Notes: generated by a model from the letters alone, not told the origin. DNA of 64,000 nt from Isoetes taiwanensis (GCA_021234155.1 JAJEKV010000004.1:18971310-19035309), one strand, 5' to 3'. Counted from the first letter of the stretch, positions 36,493 to 48,642 are shown. A program made the numbers and translations.

Positions 36493-39400
36493 AACAGTGA
36501 GGTCCTTTAAACATATAACTTGAGCAGAAAATGTAACACCAATAATGCAAAATCATGTCTAGAATTTGATTCATACCTGCAACATATGCATCAGCTTTCA
36601 CAATCTGCTTTTGTGTTGCCTGCCAAATATATTAAAATATGAATGAGCATAGATTCTTATTAGCTTAATAGGATACCCTGCCTACTTTTGGAAAACATAA
36701 ATATGAATGAGCATAGATTCTTATTAGCTTAATAGGATACCCTGCCTACTTTCGGAAAACATGTCAGCATAAACACTCTTTGCTTCGCAAATAGCAGATC
36801 CAAAGCTTCCATAGTAGCAGGGTACGAAACTTCTGAGAAGCCATAATGGACAACATTGGTCTGCACATCTTACTTTCCCTGTATTCAACTTAAATTGATT
36901 ACCACCCAGGTCAATCCTTTGGTCTAAGTTCATTATGACCTACATTGCATGGATAATGTTAATGCCCCCTTCATTAAACATTTATGAAATCATCACCGGG
37001 AATATCGGGGAAGTACAGTGTGGGAATTTCAAGGATATTAGACTTCCAATAAGCTTGGTTTGCCATTTGATATTTTCTGTCTTTCCATTTAAGTAGGGTG
37101 AATAAACGATCCTTGGACCATTTAAGTCCACCCCAGTTCAAAGATATCATCTCCAACGTATTCTTTATGGATATTTCATGATGGACATTGTGGGCAAAAC
37201 AATCAACTAGGAGTGCTTTGCATGATATGGCTGCCATATATGGGAGGACTGCGAGGTGAGATGATTGCCAAGAAAGGTGAAGCATATCATGGGTGATGTT
37301 CAAGATTGGACAACGCCAATTTTATTTTCTCATGAACAATGTATACTCAAAAGTTTTATCAAATGTAAGGATCCCAAATGCAGCCTTGGCAAGGAATTTC
37401 AATGCTCTTCTGTAACAACATGGGACACCATGGAAGTGACTAAACAACCCAACATTGTACAGCACAGTTAGCTTCTATTTCTCTTAAATCATGATCATTG
37501 ATAACAAGAACGCCCTGGAGACTATTTCGGACTTGATAACAAATAATTTCCATATTTCCAGGCTGAGAATATGAGATAACCTTTGACATGGCAAGGCCCG
37601 TAACGTATGTTTCCCCTTCTGGAGTGTAGTCATATAATATTTCGCGGCATCCCCAGTTTAGATGAAACCTAACTTGAGAAAGAGAAGACAATGCCTTTAT
37701 TTATGACCAACATCCACATGCCAACTATAATGAAATATCTAGATCTATTAGTGTTTCCAATTAAGACTAAATTATGGCCAAGAAAAAATCACACCTTCCA
37801 CCTCTGTCTGATATATATTTGCTAATTGGACCATGTAAGCGAAGCTCAGGAGATCCGTTCAGCATACGAAGCAAAGATGCATTCGTTTTTGTTGCAAAAA
37901 GTGCGAAGATAGTAAGCATGCAACGAGCACTCATATTATCACAGTTGATAAATCCTAGTGCATATGCCACTGGGTCCCACATTCGTTTGATGCTCTCCCG
38001 CGTACCACCATGTGACATGAACCAATTGGAAAAGCTTACCTGGAAGCAATTAAATCTGTCGATGAAAGGGTGTATATGTACATTTGTGAATAAAAAAACC
38101 ATTAAGTGATGGTTTCATCTAAAACACCTTGTCAAGGTCACGAATAGTTTTCATTGCTCCATCTGGGTCAATAAGTGCTTGCACCACTGGGCTTGTGGCC
38201 AAAGCTACTGCATTTGCTGCTTTATCAAACAGCTGTACCAACCGCATATTAATAATTAGAGAACAATAAATACGTGCTGCAATAACAAAAGAAAGATGCC
38301 AGATATTATACAGGGTGTGTAGCTGCATATCGTTGTGCTTACTGGTAACTGATTGGTAGACAGGAATGCCTTAATCCCATGCAGTGGTGCACCAATAGGA
38401 AATCTAAAGTCAAGTTCTAGCATAATAAAACAGCACAAGCAAATCCACATAAGTGGCAGGTAAAGATGTGCAACTTTACTAGAAGATTGCATATTTGTCT
38501 TACCTCCAATATTTCCTCCTTTATTAACGAAAGTATGAACATGTTCCTTCACAAGGAAATTGTCATCTGCTCCAACCTGATAGAAAAAAGAATATTTCAT
38601 CAGCTGCTGCAAGATTGACTGGAATTTAACATAATCTAAATTCAACATAAAAAGAGTAAATTATCAACTAAAGTATTAACTACGAAGCGAGAACGAAAAA
38701 TGACCATAAATGATAAATAGCAATATCTCTGCTCAAAATGGTCTAAATGTTTCTATCTTAGTTTCTTGAAGGACCATAAAACGTACAGAGTCTTTCAATA
38801 TATACCTTGTGCATAAGACGGTATACATTGTTGTAACATCCAAAGAACACATGCAGACCCATCTCTATGTGGTTCCCATCCTTGTCTCTAAAGGAACCAA
38901 CTTTCCCTCCCAGAAATGAACGTGAATCATAGATGTCAACCTAGAAAAACGTAAAGTAATACACTTTAAAAACTTCTGCATCAGTCTACTACTCCATTCT
39001 ACATATGTAGGTAACAAGGATTGTTCCGCGGAGTCGTTTGTCATCAAATGTATCTTGGGGACAATAACTAAGATAATCATACCTCATGTCCTTGGTCCAG
39101 AAGTTCAATTGCAGTAGACATTCCAGCAAGCCCAGCACCAATAATAGCAATTTTAAGTTTTGGGCCAGTGTACTTTTCAGGTTCAGGGGGGAAAAGACCC
39201 TTAGGAGCTGCACAAAAGAAAATCATAAGTACTTAGCAAGGTCCCATTTAGAGAACAATCGCTTTTTTCAACAAAGACATCTGGAATGGAATGAGCTTGC
39301 TCACTGTTAAAACAAACTACGTAGATTTGCTGAGTTTGAAATTATTTTAAAACAGCATGTTTTCTATGTACCAATCATCTTAAGCTAGACCAAATTGCGT

Positions 39401-39674
39401 GGATTAGAAATGATTACAAGACAATTTAATCTCGAGCAAACGTTCCTGTAAAATATCATTCATCTCACACAATGAAGGCTATACCTTGTTTGCCCATGTC
39501 ATCAACCTTTGCACTTAATGAACCGAGCGCCATTGTCCTTGGCCATTTCTTGGTTCGTAGATCCAATCCCTCTAAGGAGGATGCAAAGGGACTTCCGATT
39601 GCAAAATTGGGGGTTCCCAGATTCCTCTCGTTGATCAAAAACGAAACAGGCGATATATGAAGAGGCAAAGACAT
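34805..39674 (-). CDS. ZDS: Zeta-carotene desaturase, chloroplastic (14 exons, intact)
   Basis: ZDS desaturates zeta-carotene to prolycopene via neurosporene in plastid membranes, using FAD and plastoquinone, after phytoene desaturase and Z-ISO. Exons: 39674-39485, 39207-39083, 38940-38806, 38576-38504, 38416-38343, 38232-38128, 38039-37795, 37668-37581, 36619-36577, 36457-36301, 35749-35621, 35536-35464, 35193-35029, 34969-34805. All have GT-AG edges and compatible phases, giving 588 residues, normal for plant ZDS. Residues 1-75 are Ser/basic-rich, like a transit peptide. [18 protein letters not shown] is the FAD Rossmann motif. [24 protein letters not shown] and [19 protein letters not shown] are ZDS signatures, and [18 protein letters not shown] is the C-terminal FAD segment. 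The ATG at 39674 opens the transit-like leader. It is the only clearly functional gene here. Confidence 0.97.
36462..36491 (-). repeat. Near-pure A29-30 tract next to a ZDS splice acceptor
   Basis: On the coding (minus) strand this is a run of about 29 T immediately upstream of the exon 10 acceptor (TTTAAAG at 36463-36458). It acts as an extreme polypyrimidine tract. Its length is likely to be unstable. Confidence 0.85.
36636..36765 (+). repeat. Tandem duplication inside ZDS intron 8
   Basis: AAATATGAATGAGCATAGATTC through GGATACCCTGCCTACTTT occurs twice with a period of about 64 bp. The intron (36620-37580, about 960 bp) is the longest of the gene. Confidence 0.9.
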
Positions 39675-40117
39675 TTCGTCGGCTTACGCTTGTTAGAATT
39701 TAGTTCATTCCATGCTCTTCAGAACCTGGGTATCCTAGTAGTAGAGAGTATCAGCTATTCCAGTAAACGTTATCCAGTCCTGCCCATTTTCCCGGACCCA
39801 TTTTCATATTGTATTTTATTTTAATTGACAAAACTATTTTATTTTGGGAAAAATTTAAAAATACCCCTTTATTTTGAGGTATTTATCAAAATACCCCTGT
39901 ATTTTGACATTTTGTCAAAATGCCCCTCGTCCACGATTTATAATTGATCCACTATTGATACACCCCCAATATTCTCAAACACGAGATTGATATGAGTTTG
40001 ATGAGAAGCTAGGAAACGACCACCGAAGCTAAAGTTTTTAGAAGAGGATAAATTCTCAAAGTTACACGAAGCTATACTATTGGCCGTTTATATGATTAAT
40101 TCAAAGGGAGCTAGTGG
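39675..40117. promoter_or_regulatory. ZDS upstream region
   Basis: This holds the 5' leader and promoter of ZDS, read on the minus strand. Repeats of AAAATACCCCT(G/T)TATTTTGA occur at about 39861-39925. No single promoter element can be assigned with confidence. Confidence 0.4.
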
Positions 40118-40205
40118 GGTGTAGTTTTTGGGTTGCCCCTAAGGGGGCAAGCCCTTGTTGAGGTGGGTTTGTGGCATATGCTAGGTATATGCCAATATAT
40201 ACCCA
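40118..40205 (-). repeat. GCCCCTAGGGGC-type palindromic repeat, copy 3 (inverted, diverged)
   Basis: GGGTTGCCCCTAAGGGGGCAAG followed by GGCATATGCTAGGTATATGCC. It is the reverse orientation of the copies at 27.7 and 33.5 kb. Confidence 0.8.
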
Positions 40206-40496
40206 TGTTCTTTGGAGAGGAACCCCCGGGAAACCGGAAACCGGTGCTCGCTCTTGCTCGAGGGTCGCAAAGATCCTCCACCTTTCCTCTCTGGGCACCC
40301 CCTCCATAGAGCCCCGACATGCCCTTCAACCCCTTCCGCAGCAGTGCTTGTGACTATGGCACCTATGAGGTATGTAAGACCATTCTCATGCTTCCGGTAT
40401 GTATTGTCAGGTTCATTCTATGGGCTCTGTTTCTCTTGTTAGGGTTTTTGTTCTCAAAAGTTGCCCTTTGTTCGGGGCCAAAGATGTTTTAGAAAA

Positions 40497-40800
40497 ACCG
40501 CTTTCCTTTGTGGAGACGAAATTTGTTATGGCCCTGTCGGTAATTTTGGCAAGGTTGTCATTGTTTGCATGTGGGTTTCAAAGTGGATTAGAATCAAGGG
40601 AAGGCTGCCCCAAGAGAGGAAGCTCCCATTTTGGTCGAGAACCATGTTACCGCTTTCCTTTGTGGAGACGAAATTTGTTATGGCCTTGTCGAATTTTGGC
40701 AAGGTTGCCGTTGTTTGCATGTGGGTTTCAATGGATTAGAATCAAGGGAAGGTCTGCCCCAAGAGAGGAAGCTCCCATTTTGGTCGGTAACCATGTTACC
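40497..40800 (+). repeat. Recent tandem duplication, 152 bp x 2
   Basis: CCGCTTTCCTTTGTGGAGAC through GTTACC is present at 40497-40648 and 40649-40800 with only small indels. Frames across it (40399-40969) are open in both copies but show no recognised domain. Small indels between copies shift the frames, which argues against coding constraint. Confidence 0.95.
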
Positions 40801-40969
40801 TTTTGTGGATCCCGTGTTTTTGTTCTACATGCACTTGCCTTTCTTTGTGATGACTAGAGAGAATTTGCGTGATCCCGTGGTGGGTGCCATCCCGAAAAGC
40901 TATCACGGTGACTACTTGGAACAGATGGAAGTGCAATCAATGGTCGTCAGAGCAAAGGCCATTGTTTGA

Positions 40970-42885
40970 TTAATCAATATCACTATCTTCTAGCATGTAA
41001 ATTGAAATCGTTTGTCAACCTTTGCTCTAAAACAATCTAATGGCCCCAGTAATCGGTTCTTATGCTCTCCCTAGAACTTAACCACTCCCGCTCGCTTCGC
41101 ATTTTCCTCGACCTCATGAACTTGAATGGCGGATCGGATGATGACAAGACAACGCCACTACTCTCAATAATCGGATTCCTTAGCTCAAAGGTAACATCTT
41201 TCGTTGATTCATCCTTAGTCTCCGAAAAGTACCCTTGCACTCGCTTGCTCCTCTTAGTTGCGTGATTTACAATAAATGCTCAAGTCCGATGCTCGACCCC
41301 ACAACATGGACAACTCTGCTCCCTCTTCAATCCACACCGCCGACTCTCAAACTCATATTGTGCATCCAACACGCTCTTTTCTCGCTCTTATACCACAAAA
41401 CAAAAAGGAGTGAGTCCCAATCCGTAGAGGTAGAGAAACTTTTTCCAAGCCTTTATGCTTACCAAATCATGTAATGCACGAATTAAATGTCATGTTATAA
41501 AGTCCATCCTGGGCCTACACGTAGTAGGACAGTGTTGTTTGAGTGGAATGTACCGGTGTTTTTCAGTAAGTCTCATCTTAGCTATTTGTAGCTTAACCCT
41601 CGCTTTTCCATAAATGACTATGTCGATGTTATTTGACAAGTTAGACAATTAGGTCTTGTGCTCCCATCTCTATGATGTTGTCTTTTGACAAATCCATTGA
41701 GCTGCCAGCGGTAGATATATGTTGTGAATGTCTGTTTGTGCGCACAAGTTGCAAAAAAATTCATATTGTTGGAGGACATTATGGATTGTGCTTCTTCACT
41801 TTATAGAACTTTATTCACGAATTTTAGATGCTTTAGTGCATGCTATATTTTTAATATAAAAGTTGCCATCTTTTGCAGCCAATTTTAGTGATTTTGGTGC
41901 ACTTTTGGTAAATTTCTTGTCTTTTTAAACTCTTAAAATTTCAAATACACCCATATCCGTGAGAATCTTAGCCATCGACAAATTGTGGTCGCAGACTCGG
42001 TTGACAGAGTTAAAGTGCATGTGCTTGTATGAATTTAGAGAAGGCCCAATCATTATTTGGCAAAGAGTTTACTGACAAAACTAAGGTATTATTTGTAGGC
42101 TGCACAGGTTCTTTCACTTGCATAACATTGTGGTAATCAGATTACTTATTTTCTCATGCAAGAGTGATCCTGATAGCTGTCCATTTTGCTATTACATTTG
42201 TACATAACTTATAATAGTGCACAAACTATTGAATTGCTTAGAAGATTCTTCTACCACTTGTTTGTGGGTGATATATAGTATCAAGATTCATGGCCAATGG
42301 CTGCCTTGATTAACTGTTTATGATTCACAACTAAGTAGTATTAACCAACCAGTCCACGTGTTTTCATTACCTTTTCTTTAGTTGATATTGGAACTTTAAC
42401 CAAGGATTCTTTCTCATGACAGAGAAGCTAAACGTATAAACCTTAAGTATACCCCGTTAAAGCAAATGGTAGTGAAATGTCGTCATTGAAAAAATAGGTG
42501 GTCGTGTGCATTAATACCATAACTTCATATTCATTGCACCATAAGCACTTGTGATGGTTGAATTACTAAATATTACACACATAATGCCTTATGCATACAC
42601 AAAACGCTTGGCAACACTCCCGAAACACAACATCCAATTATCAAATTATTTTTTTCAACACTTTTGCCAAATAGCCATTTGTACTTACATTGAAAGCATG
42701 TTTTGCATTGTCTTTATTTGTAAGATCATGCTAATCTAGCTCTTTTTTGCCTTGCAACTGCCTTTATACATTAGAACATTGTAGAAAAGCATTGAATATT
42801 ACACTCATACAATTTTTTGCCTTTTAAACGTTCAATGTGACTCCACCAATCGCCTTTGTTGGTTCATGAACTTATGCGATGAATA
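40970..42885. other. No gene recognised
   Basis: Short ORFs only. Part of this stretch is presumably the body of the Helitron-like element whose 3' end is at 42913; its 5' end could not be located. Confidence 0.4.
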
Positions 42886-42914
42886 GCCCGGCGAACGCCG
42901 GCACTTTTTCTAGT
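42886..42914 (+). mobile_element. Helitron-type 3' terminus
   Basis: A GC hairpin, CCGGCG-AA-CGCCGG (42888-42901), is followed 8 nt later by CTAG (42910-42913) and then T. This is the canonical plant Helitron 3' end: a short stem-loop just upstream of CTRR, inserted before T. No Rep/helicase ORF lies upstream, so it would be non-autonomous. The matching 5' TC end was not identified. Confidence 0.55.
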
Positions 42915-43198
42915 ATACCCAATATCCATAGTAACATCGGACCCCAAGTGCTCTCTTCTATTTACTCCCATCTCCCACCCGACCTTCATGTTCTTCCTTT
43001 TCCTCTCCCGGTTCATGTTCTCGACAATAACCCCGCTCTTCTACCTTTACCACGAACTAATATTTGCAAAATAACCTCTCTATCCTCTACCCCACAAGCT
43101 AGGGTGCGCCTCAAACCTTATACCATAGTTGGGACCTAAACCCGTTAGCCCTCAAATCACACACGGTTTCATTTAAGCCACTTTACCCTCAAGAAACT

Positions 43199-43232
43199 GG
43201 AGGGCAACCCTCTGTGCGCAGCACCTTGTTTA
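43199..43232 (+). repeat. Double-hairpin repeat terminus, copy 3
   Basis: GGAGGGCAACCCTC, then TGTGCGCAGCACCTTGTTT, as at 4.8 kb. Confidence 0.8.
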
Positions 43233-44042
43233 TTTTTGTTATGTAGTTTTGTGTATACGCTTCCATTGGTTGCTTTTTTGTCTTGGACAGGCTCTAACAC
43301 ATGCTCTTTGTATAACTAAGGGATCTGTTTTTCCAATATCGATTATATACACCTTGTTTTCACTAATATCATATACAATGGCATGCGTATACATGACATT
43401 CGTCCGTTTATAGCCGGTCACCGTGTGTGAGGTGGGCATGGGTTTGACACTCCCTGGGTTGCATGCGTCGTCCTAGCTCGTTGAGTTCCAGGTGTCTTCC
43501 TAGCTTATGGTTTAGGGGAAGGTTGGATATGTGTCGCCATGATCCTCTAGCCATCCATGGATCCATTGTGTTCGGGCTTATCCTATTCATACCTCATCAA
43601 ACTAGGAGATGCAACCCGAGTGATTCTATGGGATCATGTCTTTGGAAGGCTACAATCACGTCGTAACATGTTTCAACCTATCTACAAAATATGCATAGGG
43701 GCGGATGGCATGGACTACCCTAGCCAATGTTCTATGTCAGCCATCACCATTGTCTTGATTCTGTCTGTTGTTATTCAAAGGTTAAGACCTCAATCAACAC
43801 CTCTGAGTCTAATCTCGGGATATTAGCCCTTATTTCTGAGCATTATACATGTTTATAGCCATGTTCTGACGATAATAGATGGGTCACACTTCGAGGTGGC
43901 ATATTATTTATCTAACATTAACATATATGTTCTTATGTTTGTCGCTTATCCGACCGGCCCATTCGAGATCCTACGACTCATATGGCTTTGGGACGATCCT
44001 ATGCCTCGAGATGGCTTGGGAGTTTCTATATAGACTCCATAT

Positions 44043-44335
44043 AGACGATCCGGACGGTCCAAGTTGATCTCGATCCCGATCGCCGCTCCGGATAATCGCA
44101 CGGCTCACATTGCTTGGGGACATATCCTACGGTGCATATGGCTTTGGGAATTATATGTAATCGATCCGGACGGTCCCAGTTGTTTTGATCCCCGACCGTC
44201 GGTCCGAGATCGTACGGCTCACGTTGCTTGGGGACATATCCTATGGTGCACATGGCTTTGTGAATTATATATAATAGATCCCATGTCCTCCCATTGTTCT
44301 TGATTGTCGATCCAAGATCCTAAGGCCCATGTTGC
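44043..44335 (+). repeat. Tandem repeat, about 115 bp, two full units and a partial third
   Basis: Units start with CGATCCGGACGGTCC (44043, 44159) and contain CGGCTCACRTTGCTTGGGGA and CATATCCTAYGGTGCAYATG. A third, diverged unit begins near 44273. The ORFs in both strands here are repeat-driven. Confidence 0.9.
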
Positions 44336-44379
44336 TTTAGATTTTACCACGTGGGTGATCTCGACCCTTGATTAGGTCT

Positions 44380-44510
44380 GAAATCCAAAGGCTCACATTA
44401 AATGCTCAGCCAATTAGGAGAGGCTTTTAAAAATTTATGTTGTTTAGGGATTTAAACCCCCGGTCATTGTCCCCAAACCCCCTATTCTAACCACTAGACT
44501 AAGCATTAAT
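44380..44510 (-). mobile_element. tRNA-derived SINE-like element
   Basis: On the minus strand, TTAGTCTAGTGGTT (44502-44489) matches a pol III A box. About 40 nt further, GGGGTTTAAATCCC (44460-44447) matches a slightly mutated B box. The spacing fits a tRNA-type head. The anticodon region does not fold as a normal tRNA, so this is a SINE rather than a tRNA gene. The 3' limit is uncertain. Confidence 0.6.
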
Positions 44511-45562
44511 TCATCAAAATGATTAATGTTTCAAATATACTTAAAGGTAATAAAAATTAAGTCAAAATCTACTTTGTTAATTTGGGATTATCCGCCCGGC
44601 AGTAAAATGTTTTTGGAATTTTTTTTAATCCAATTTCCTAAGATTTTAGGGTTTCTTGAGGCCGAAAAAAATTTTCGAAGTTCCCAAAATAGTAGAAGCT
44701 TTTCCCTATGATTTTTTATTTTGGGGATTTTGTTGCCCGAAAAAAAACCCCGATATACAAAAAAATCGGTCTCGGCTTTCGATTTTCGGGGCATCGATTT
44801 GCCCCTTTAGGTTTTAGGCGACCAATGGGGCGGTGGATCTCACAAAGGATTATGGTTATGGCAAATAAGTTAGATTTCCGCCTTGCACCATACCCCTTAG
44901 GGTTTTAGGTTTATAAGAGAGCTTAAATCGTCTGCTGAGCTTCCACCTGTAGCTTGAGGTGGAGCTTTTCACCTAGATCCTGGAGCCGGAATTGCATCAA
45001 GAGGCAGCGAATTCAAGTTTTTTCTATTTTGAAGATTATGGCATGTATGCTTTTAGCTTCATTTGGTTTCTGTACTTGCAATGATAATTGCAACTTCTGA
45101 AATCTGTGAAATTAGTGAGGACATATGTTGTTTGCTCTTTTGTGCTTCTATATTCAACCAAAATCTATCCCTTTGCTACCATATCCCTTAAGACATGAAT
45201 ATGTAACTCCATATGTTTTGGTCTGTTAGGAAGCACAGCTAGCTATAAGTTTCTTTTAAAGGTTTACTTATTGGTCTGTGCAGGATGGAAGGGGCAAAGT
45301 AGAGAGCAATATTGTCATACTCAAAAAGGCTGTCACCTGAGAGTAAGATTTTGGAAAGATTCTGCTCTGTCATATTATGAACATTGACATGTTGGAAGAT
45401 GCAAATTTTTAATGTATGGGACGAATTGATGAAGATAGGCCATCAAAAGTCATGGTTTGTTCACCAGGTAAGTATCGTTCAATAATGAACTAATGTGTTT
45501 AGTTGAAGTGATCATGCGTGTGAAACGTCTGTCAATATTGAATAGCCAGGTGACAATTTTAT

Positions 45563-46012
45563 GTTCTAAATAGTTTTAGAACGTTCTAAATGTCTGGAAG
45601 ATTCTTAGAAGGTTCCAGAATCTTCTAGATAGTTTTAAAATGCTCTAGAAAGTTCCAAAATATTTTAGAAAGTTAAAAAAGTTTTAGAATATAAGAGAAT
45701 CTAGAGAGAATCTAAGGGAATTCTTCTAGAAAATTCCAAAATTTTGTAGAAAGTTCTAGAAAGTTCTAGAATGAAAGAAAATCTAAGGAGATCCTTCTAG
45801 AAAGTTCCAAATTATTCTAATAAGTTCTAAAATGTTCCAGAAAGTTCTAGAATATAAGGGAATCCACGGGAATGTAGGGGAATCTAAGGAAATACTTCCT
45901 AAAAGTTCTAAGATGTTCTGAAAGTTTCAGAATGTTTCTGAAAGTTCTAGAATGTTCCAGAAAGTTCTATAATGTAAAAGAATCTAAGAGAATCTAAGGA
46001 AATCTAAGGAAC
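45563..46012. repeat. Array of TTCTAGAA palindromes (heat-shock-element-like)
   Basis: About 450 bp made of 10-11-bp steps such as AGTTCTAGAATGTTCCAGAA, separated by AGAATCTAAGGGAA spacers, with a loose super-period near 120 bp. Many stretches keep TTC and GAA blocks at the 5-bp alternation of heat shock elements (nTTCnnGAAn). It is seen directly as a repeat; the regulatory reading is inference. Confidence 0.85.
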
Positions 46013-46454
46013 TGGAACGTGCATCATAGGAACATGCGCTGTAAGACGTATTAAATAACTTGTATATATGTTGTTGTTGTGTATTAAGATGCATATACAC
46101 TTCTGCGGTATAAGATATCCCAGAGGATGAATGGATCAATGACACCTCTGTGTCCTTCACTCAGACACTTGACCATCATAAGTAGTCTGAGTCAGATAAA
46201 GGGACTTTATAGCTAGGACTATCAATGTTAAGATTGTCATAATTATAGATTATGCGAAAATAATTAGGGCAAATTATCAAAAAGCCTTTGTACACAACAA
46301 AGCACAATAATGAAAAACCTAATACTAACAACTAATCAACATAGCAATGGACAAACTCTAAATATGCCTTCAAATGAATGTATATTTGTTAAAGAAAAGT
46401 GTAGGAAAATATGTTGCAATTAGGGCTACTGATTGAAAGGCCCTCAAAACTGCA
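46013..46454. other. No gene recognised
   Basis: AT-rich; no supported feature between the palindrome array and the AT-rich element. Confidence 0.4.
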
Positions 46455-48110
46455 GAGAATTACTAGAAAAGCTTGGTCAAGTAAAATACAATGCATCATT
46501 CTTTTCTCACACTTGTTAAACTATATCATTTTATTGTCATATTATTGTCACATATATTTGCTATTTTCTCCAACTTCTTTGTCACATTTGTATCATTTTA
46601 TTGGCACATTAAGTGATATTTATATTAATTATTTGTCAGCACTTTTGTTATTATTATGTCAATCTATTGTCACACTTTTTGACGCATGGCTTTGTCAAAA
46701 CTATTGTCACAATTGTGTTGTTGGCACATTATAGGCAGATTTATATCATTTATTTGTCACTAATTTTATCATTATTAATTCAGTCTATTATCACATCTTT
46801 GACACATGGTTTTGTCAAAGCTATGTCAGTTTATTGCCACATTATAGTCACATTTATTCCATCCTCTTGTCACTTTTTTTGTCAATATTGCATCATTATA
46901 ACATCATATTATTGTCAACTAAATTATTATTGTCACCCTTGCGTCACTTTTTTAACATGTTATTTTAGCGAGAAAAAAAAAGTGACCATAATCCATGTTC
47001 TATTGTTATAAGTAAAGTCCACAATTAGTTGGCTTGTATTGTATCATATTCTTAGAGAATATGAATTGAAAATTTTGATGCAAATTAGACCTAATTAATG
47101 CAGTTGTTTCTTCAAATAATAGCCGCCATGCCAATCATCTTTGTCTCCGTATAATTACTAGAGGGTATTTCCGTAGTAGCCCCATTAATAAACCGGAGGA
47201 CAATAACTAGTAACTTTGGCTGGACAACATTCCATAAATAGCACATTTGCATGTTTGATACTTCTATTTACAGAGTTCCAAATCGAACTATCTTAATAAG
47301 TGCGCTTAAACAATATGTTGGAAATACACTAGAGTATCTCCATATCAAATAAAATGGTCATTTGCCAAATTATGTTCGAGAACCCACAGCTAAAGTTAAT
47401 GATATATTTAGCAAAATTTGGACTTATTCAAATTTAATAGATAGACCTCAAGGATGCCATGGTAAGATTATACGTATTTTTTTACTCTTGTTAATTTTAA
47501 TAGTTTTATCAAATTATTTTTAAATTAAAAGTGTGATGGCTATTAAAGTATAAAACTGATTTTCATACTAGTTTTCAACTCTAATCTATTTAAAATAAAA
47601 GTTTCATATAGAAAGAAGTATAAACAAATAAAATGTTTGTCTTTTTAGACTATTTAAAGAAGGTTTTAGATTGAATAGTTTATTATTGATGAAATAAATT
47701 ATAAAATTGTAGAAATTAATTTAAATACATATAACTAAATGATCAATAAAAAATTAATTTTAAACTAAAACATTTTTTAAAATATTTTTAAGATGGCTAC
47801 GAATTTGTAAATTGTGAGATTCTAATAAAAGTATTAAAGCTATCAGATTTCATACACAAATTATCCTGATTGTCAAATTTTTTACATTTGTTAAATCACT
47901 AAATATTGAAATTATATATTCTTAAAATGTCTAATTCTAAATAGATTCAAGCAAAAATTAGTCGCAAAAAATAATTTTATGCTTAAAGAATAATCATACT
48001 TTCGATGTAAAGCTAAATTTATATAATTCAAACTTATAAGAATTATTAAAGTAAAAAAAAATATGAACAATACATATGATATTATAATGACAACCTTCAA
48101 GTGCTATCTA
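46455..48110 (+). mobile_element. AT-rich repeat element, copy A
   Basis: Very AT-rich, with reiterated TTGTCACATTT and TTATTGTCA(C) phrases in its first 500 bp. The order of blocks, including GTCCACAATTAGTTGGCTTG (about 47018) and AATTCTAAATAGATTCAAGC (about 47932), is repeated in copy B. No coding potential seen. Class unknown. Confidence 0.8.
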
Positions 48111-48642
48111 TTAAATATGAATAAGTCCAGATTTTGTTGAATATGTTCGATTATTTCAGCGTTGGAGCCATAATTTGTTGGAATAGATGAGTAAGAGCCT
48201 TCACTATTGAAAAATATAGCGTCTTCACCGGATGCAAAGAAACTTCTATCCAATATGCTTGGTTATGCAAATTTTAGACAATATGTGAATTGGTCAAATC
48301 CCTAATTGCTCGAAAATACTTGCCAACATCAATCAACCCCAAACAGTTGAGATAATTTGAATGCTTATCTCTGGTACCTCATACCTCATTAAATACCTTC
48401 AGGTACGAGCATACCATTATGCTTATTTCTAATGTTATCCTTGGTTTTAGCCACAATATTCTATAATTTACATCGAATGCTTTCAAGGTGATTGTTTCTT
48501 AAACAAAAACTACGAGCCAAAAAAGATCTTTTTATATAAATTTTTATATTAACATATCAGTACTGGTATAAAGCTTATTCTCGCTTAGAAACATAAATCT
48601 AATAAAAAAATATTCCGCTAAGGCTTCACAATTATAATCTGC

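Noticed and set aside
37767-38109. 111-codon plus-strand ORF opposite ZDS
   Set aside because: It is the antisense shadow of ZDS exon 7, which has an excellent protein match on the minus strand.
44026-44303. ORFs with repeated IGYVPKQ/AWGHIL phrases
   Set aside because: They are translations of the 115-bp tandem repeat on either strand.
44937-44970. GAGCTTCCACCT/AGGTGGAGCTT hairpin
   Set aside because: The inverted repeat is real but short and imperfect, and nothing around it supports a function.
46411-47011. 107- and 132-codon hydrophobic ORFs
   Set aside because: They read through TTATTGTCAC-type reiterations in the AT-rich element; composition is repeat-driven.
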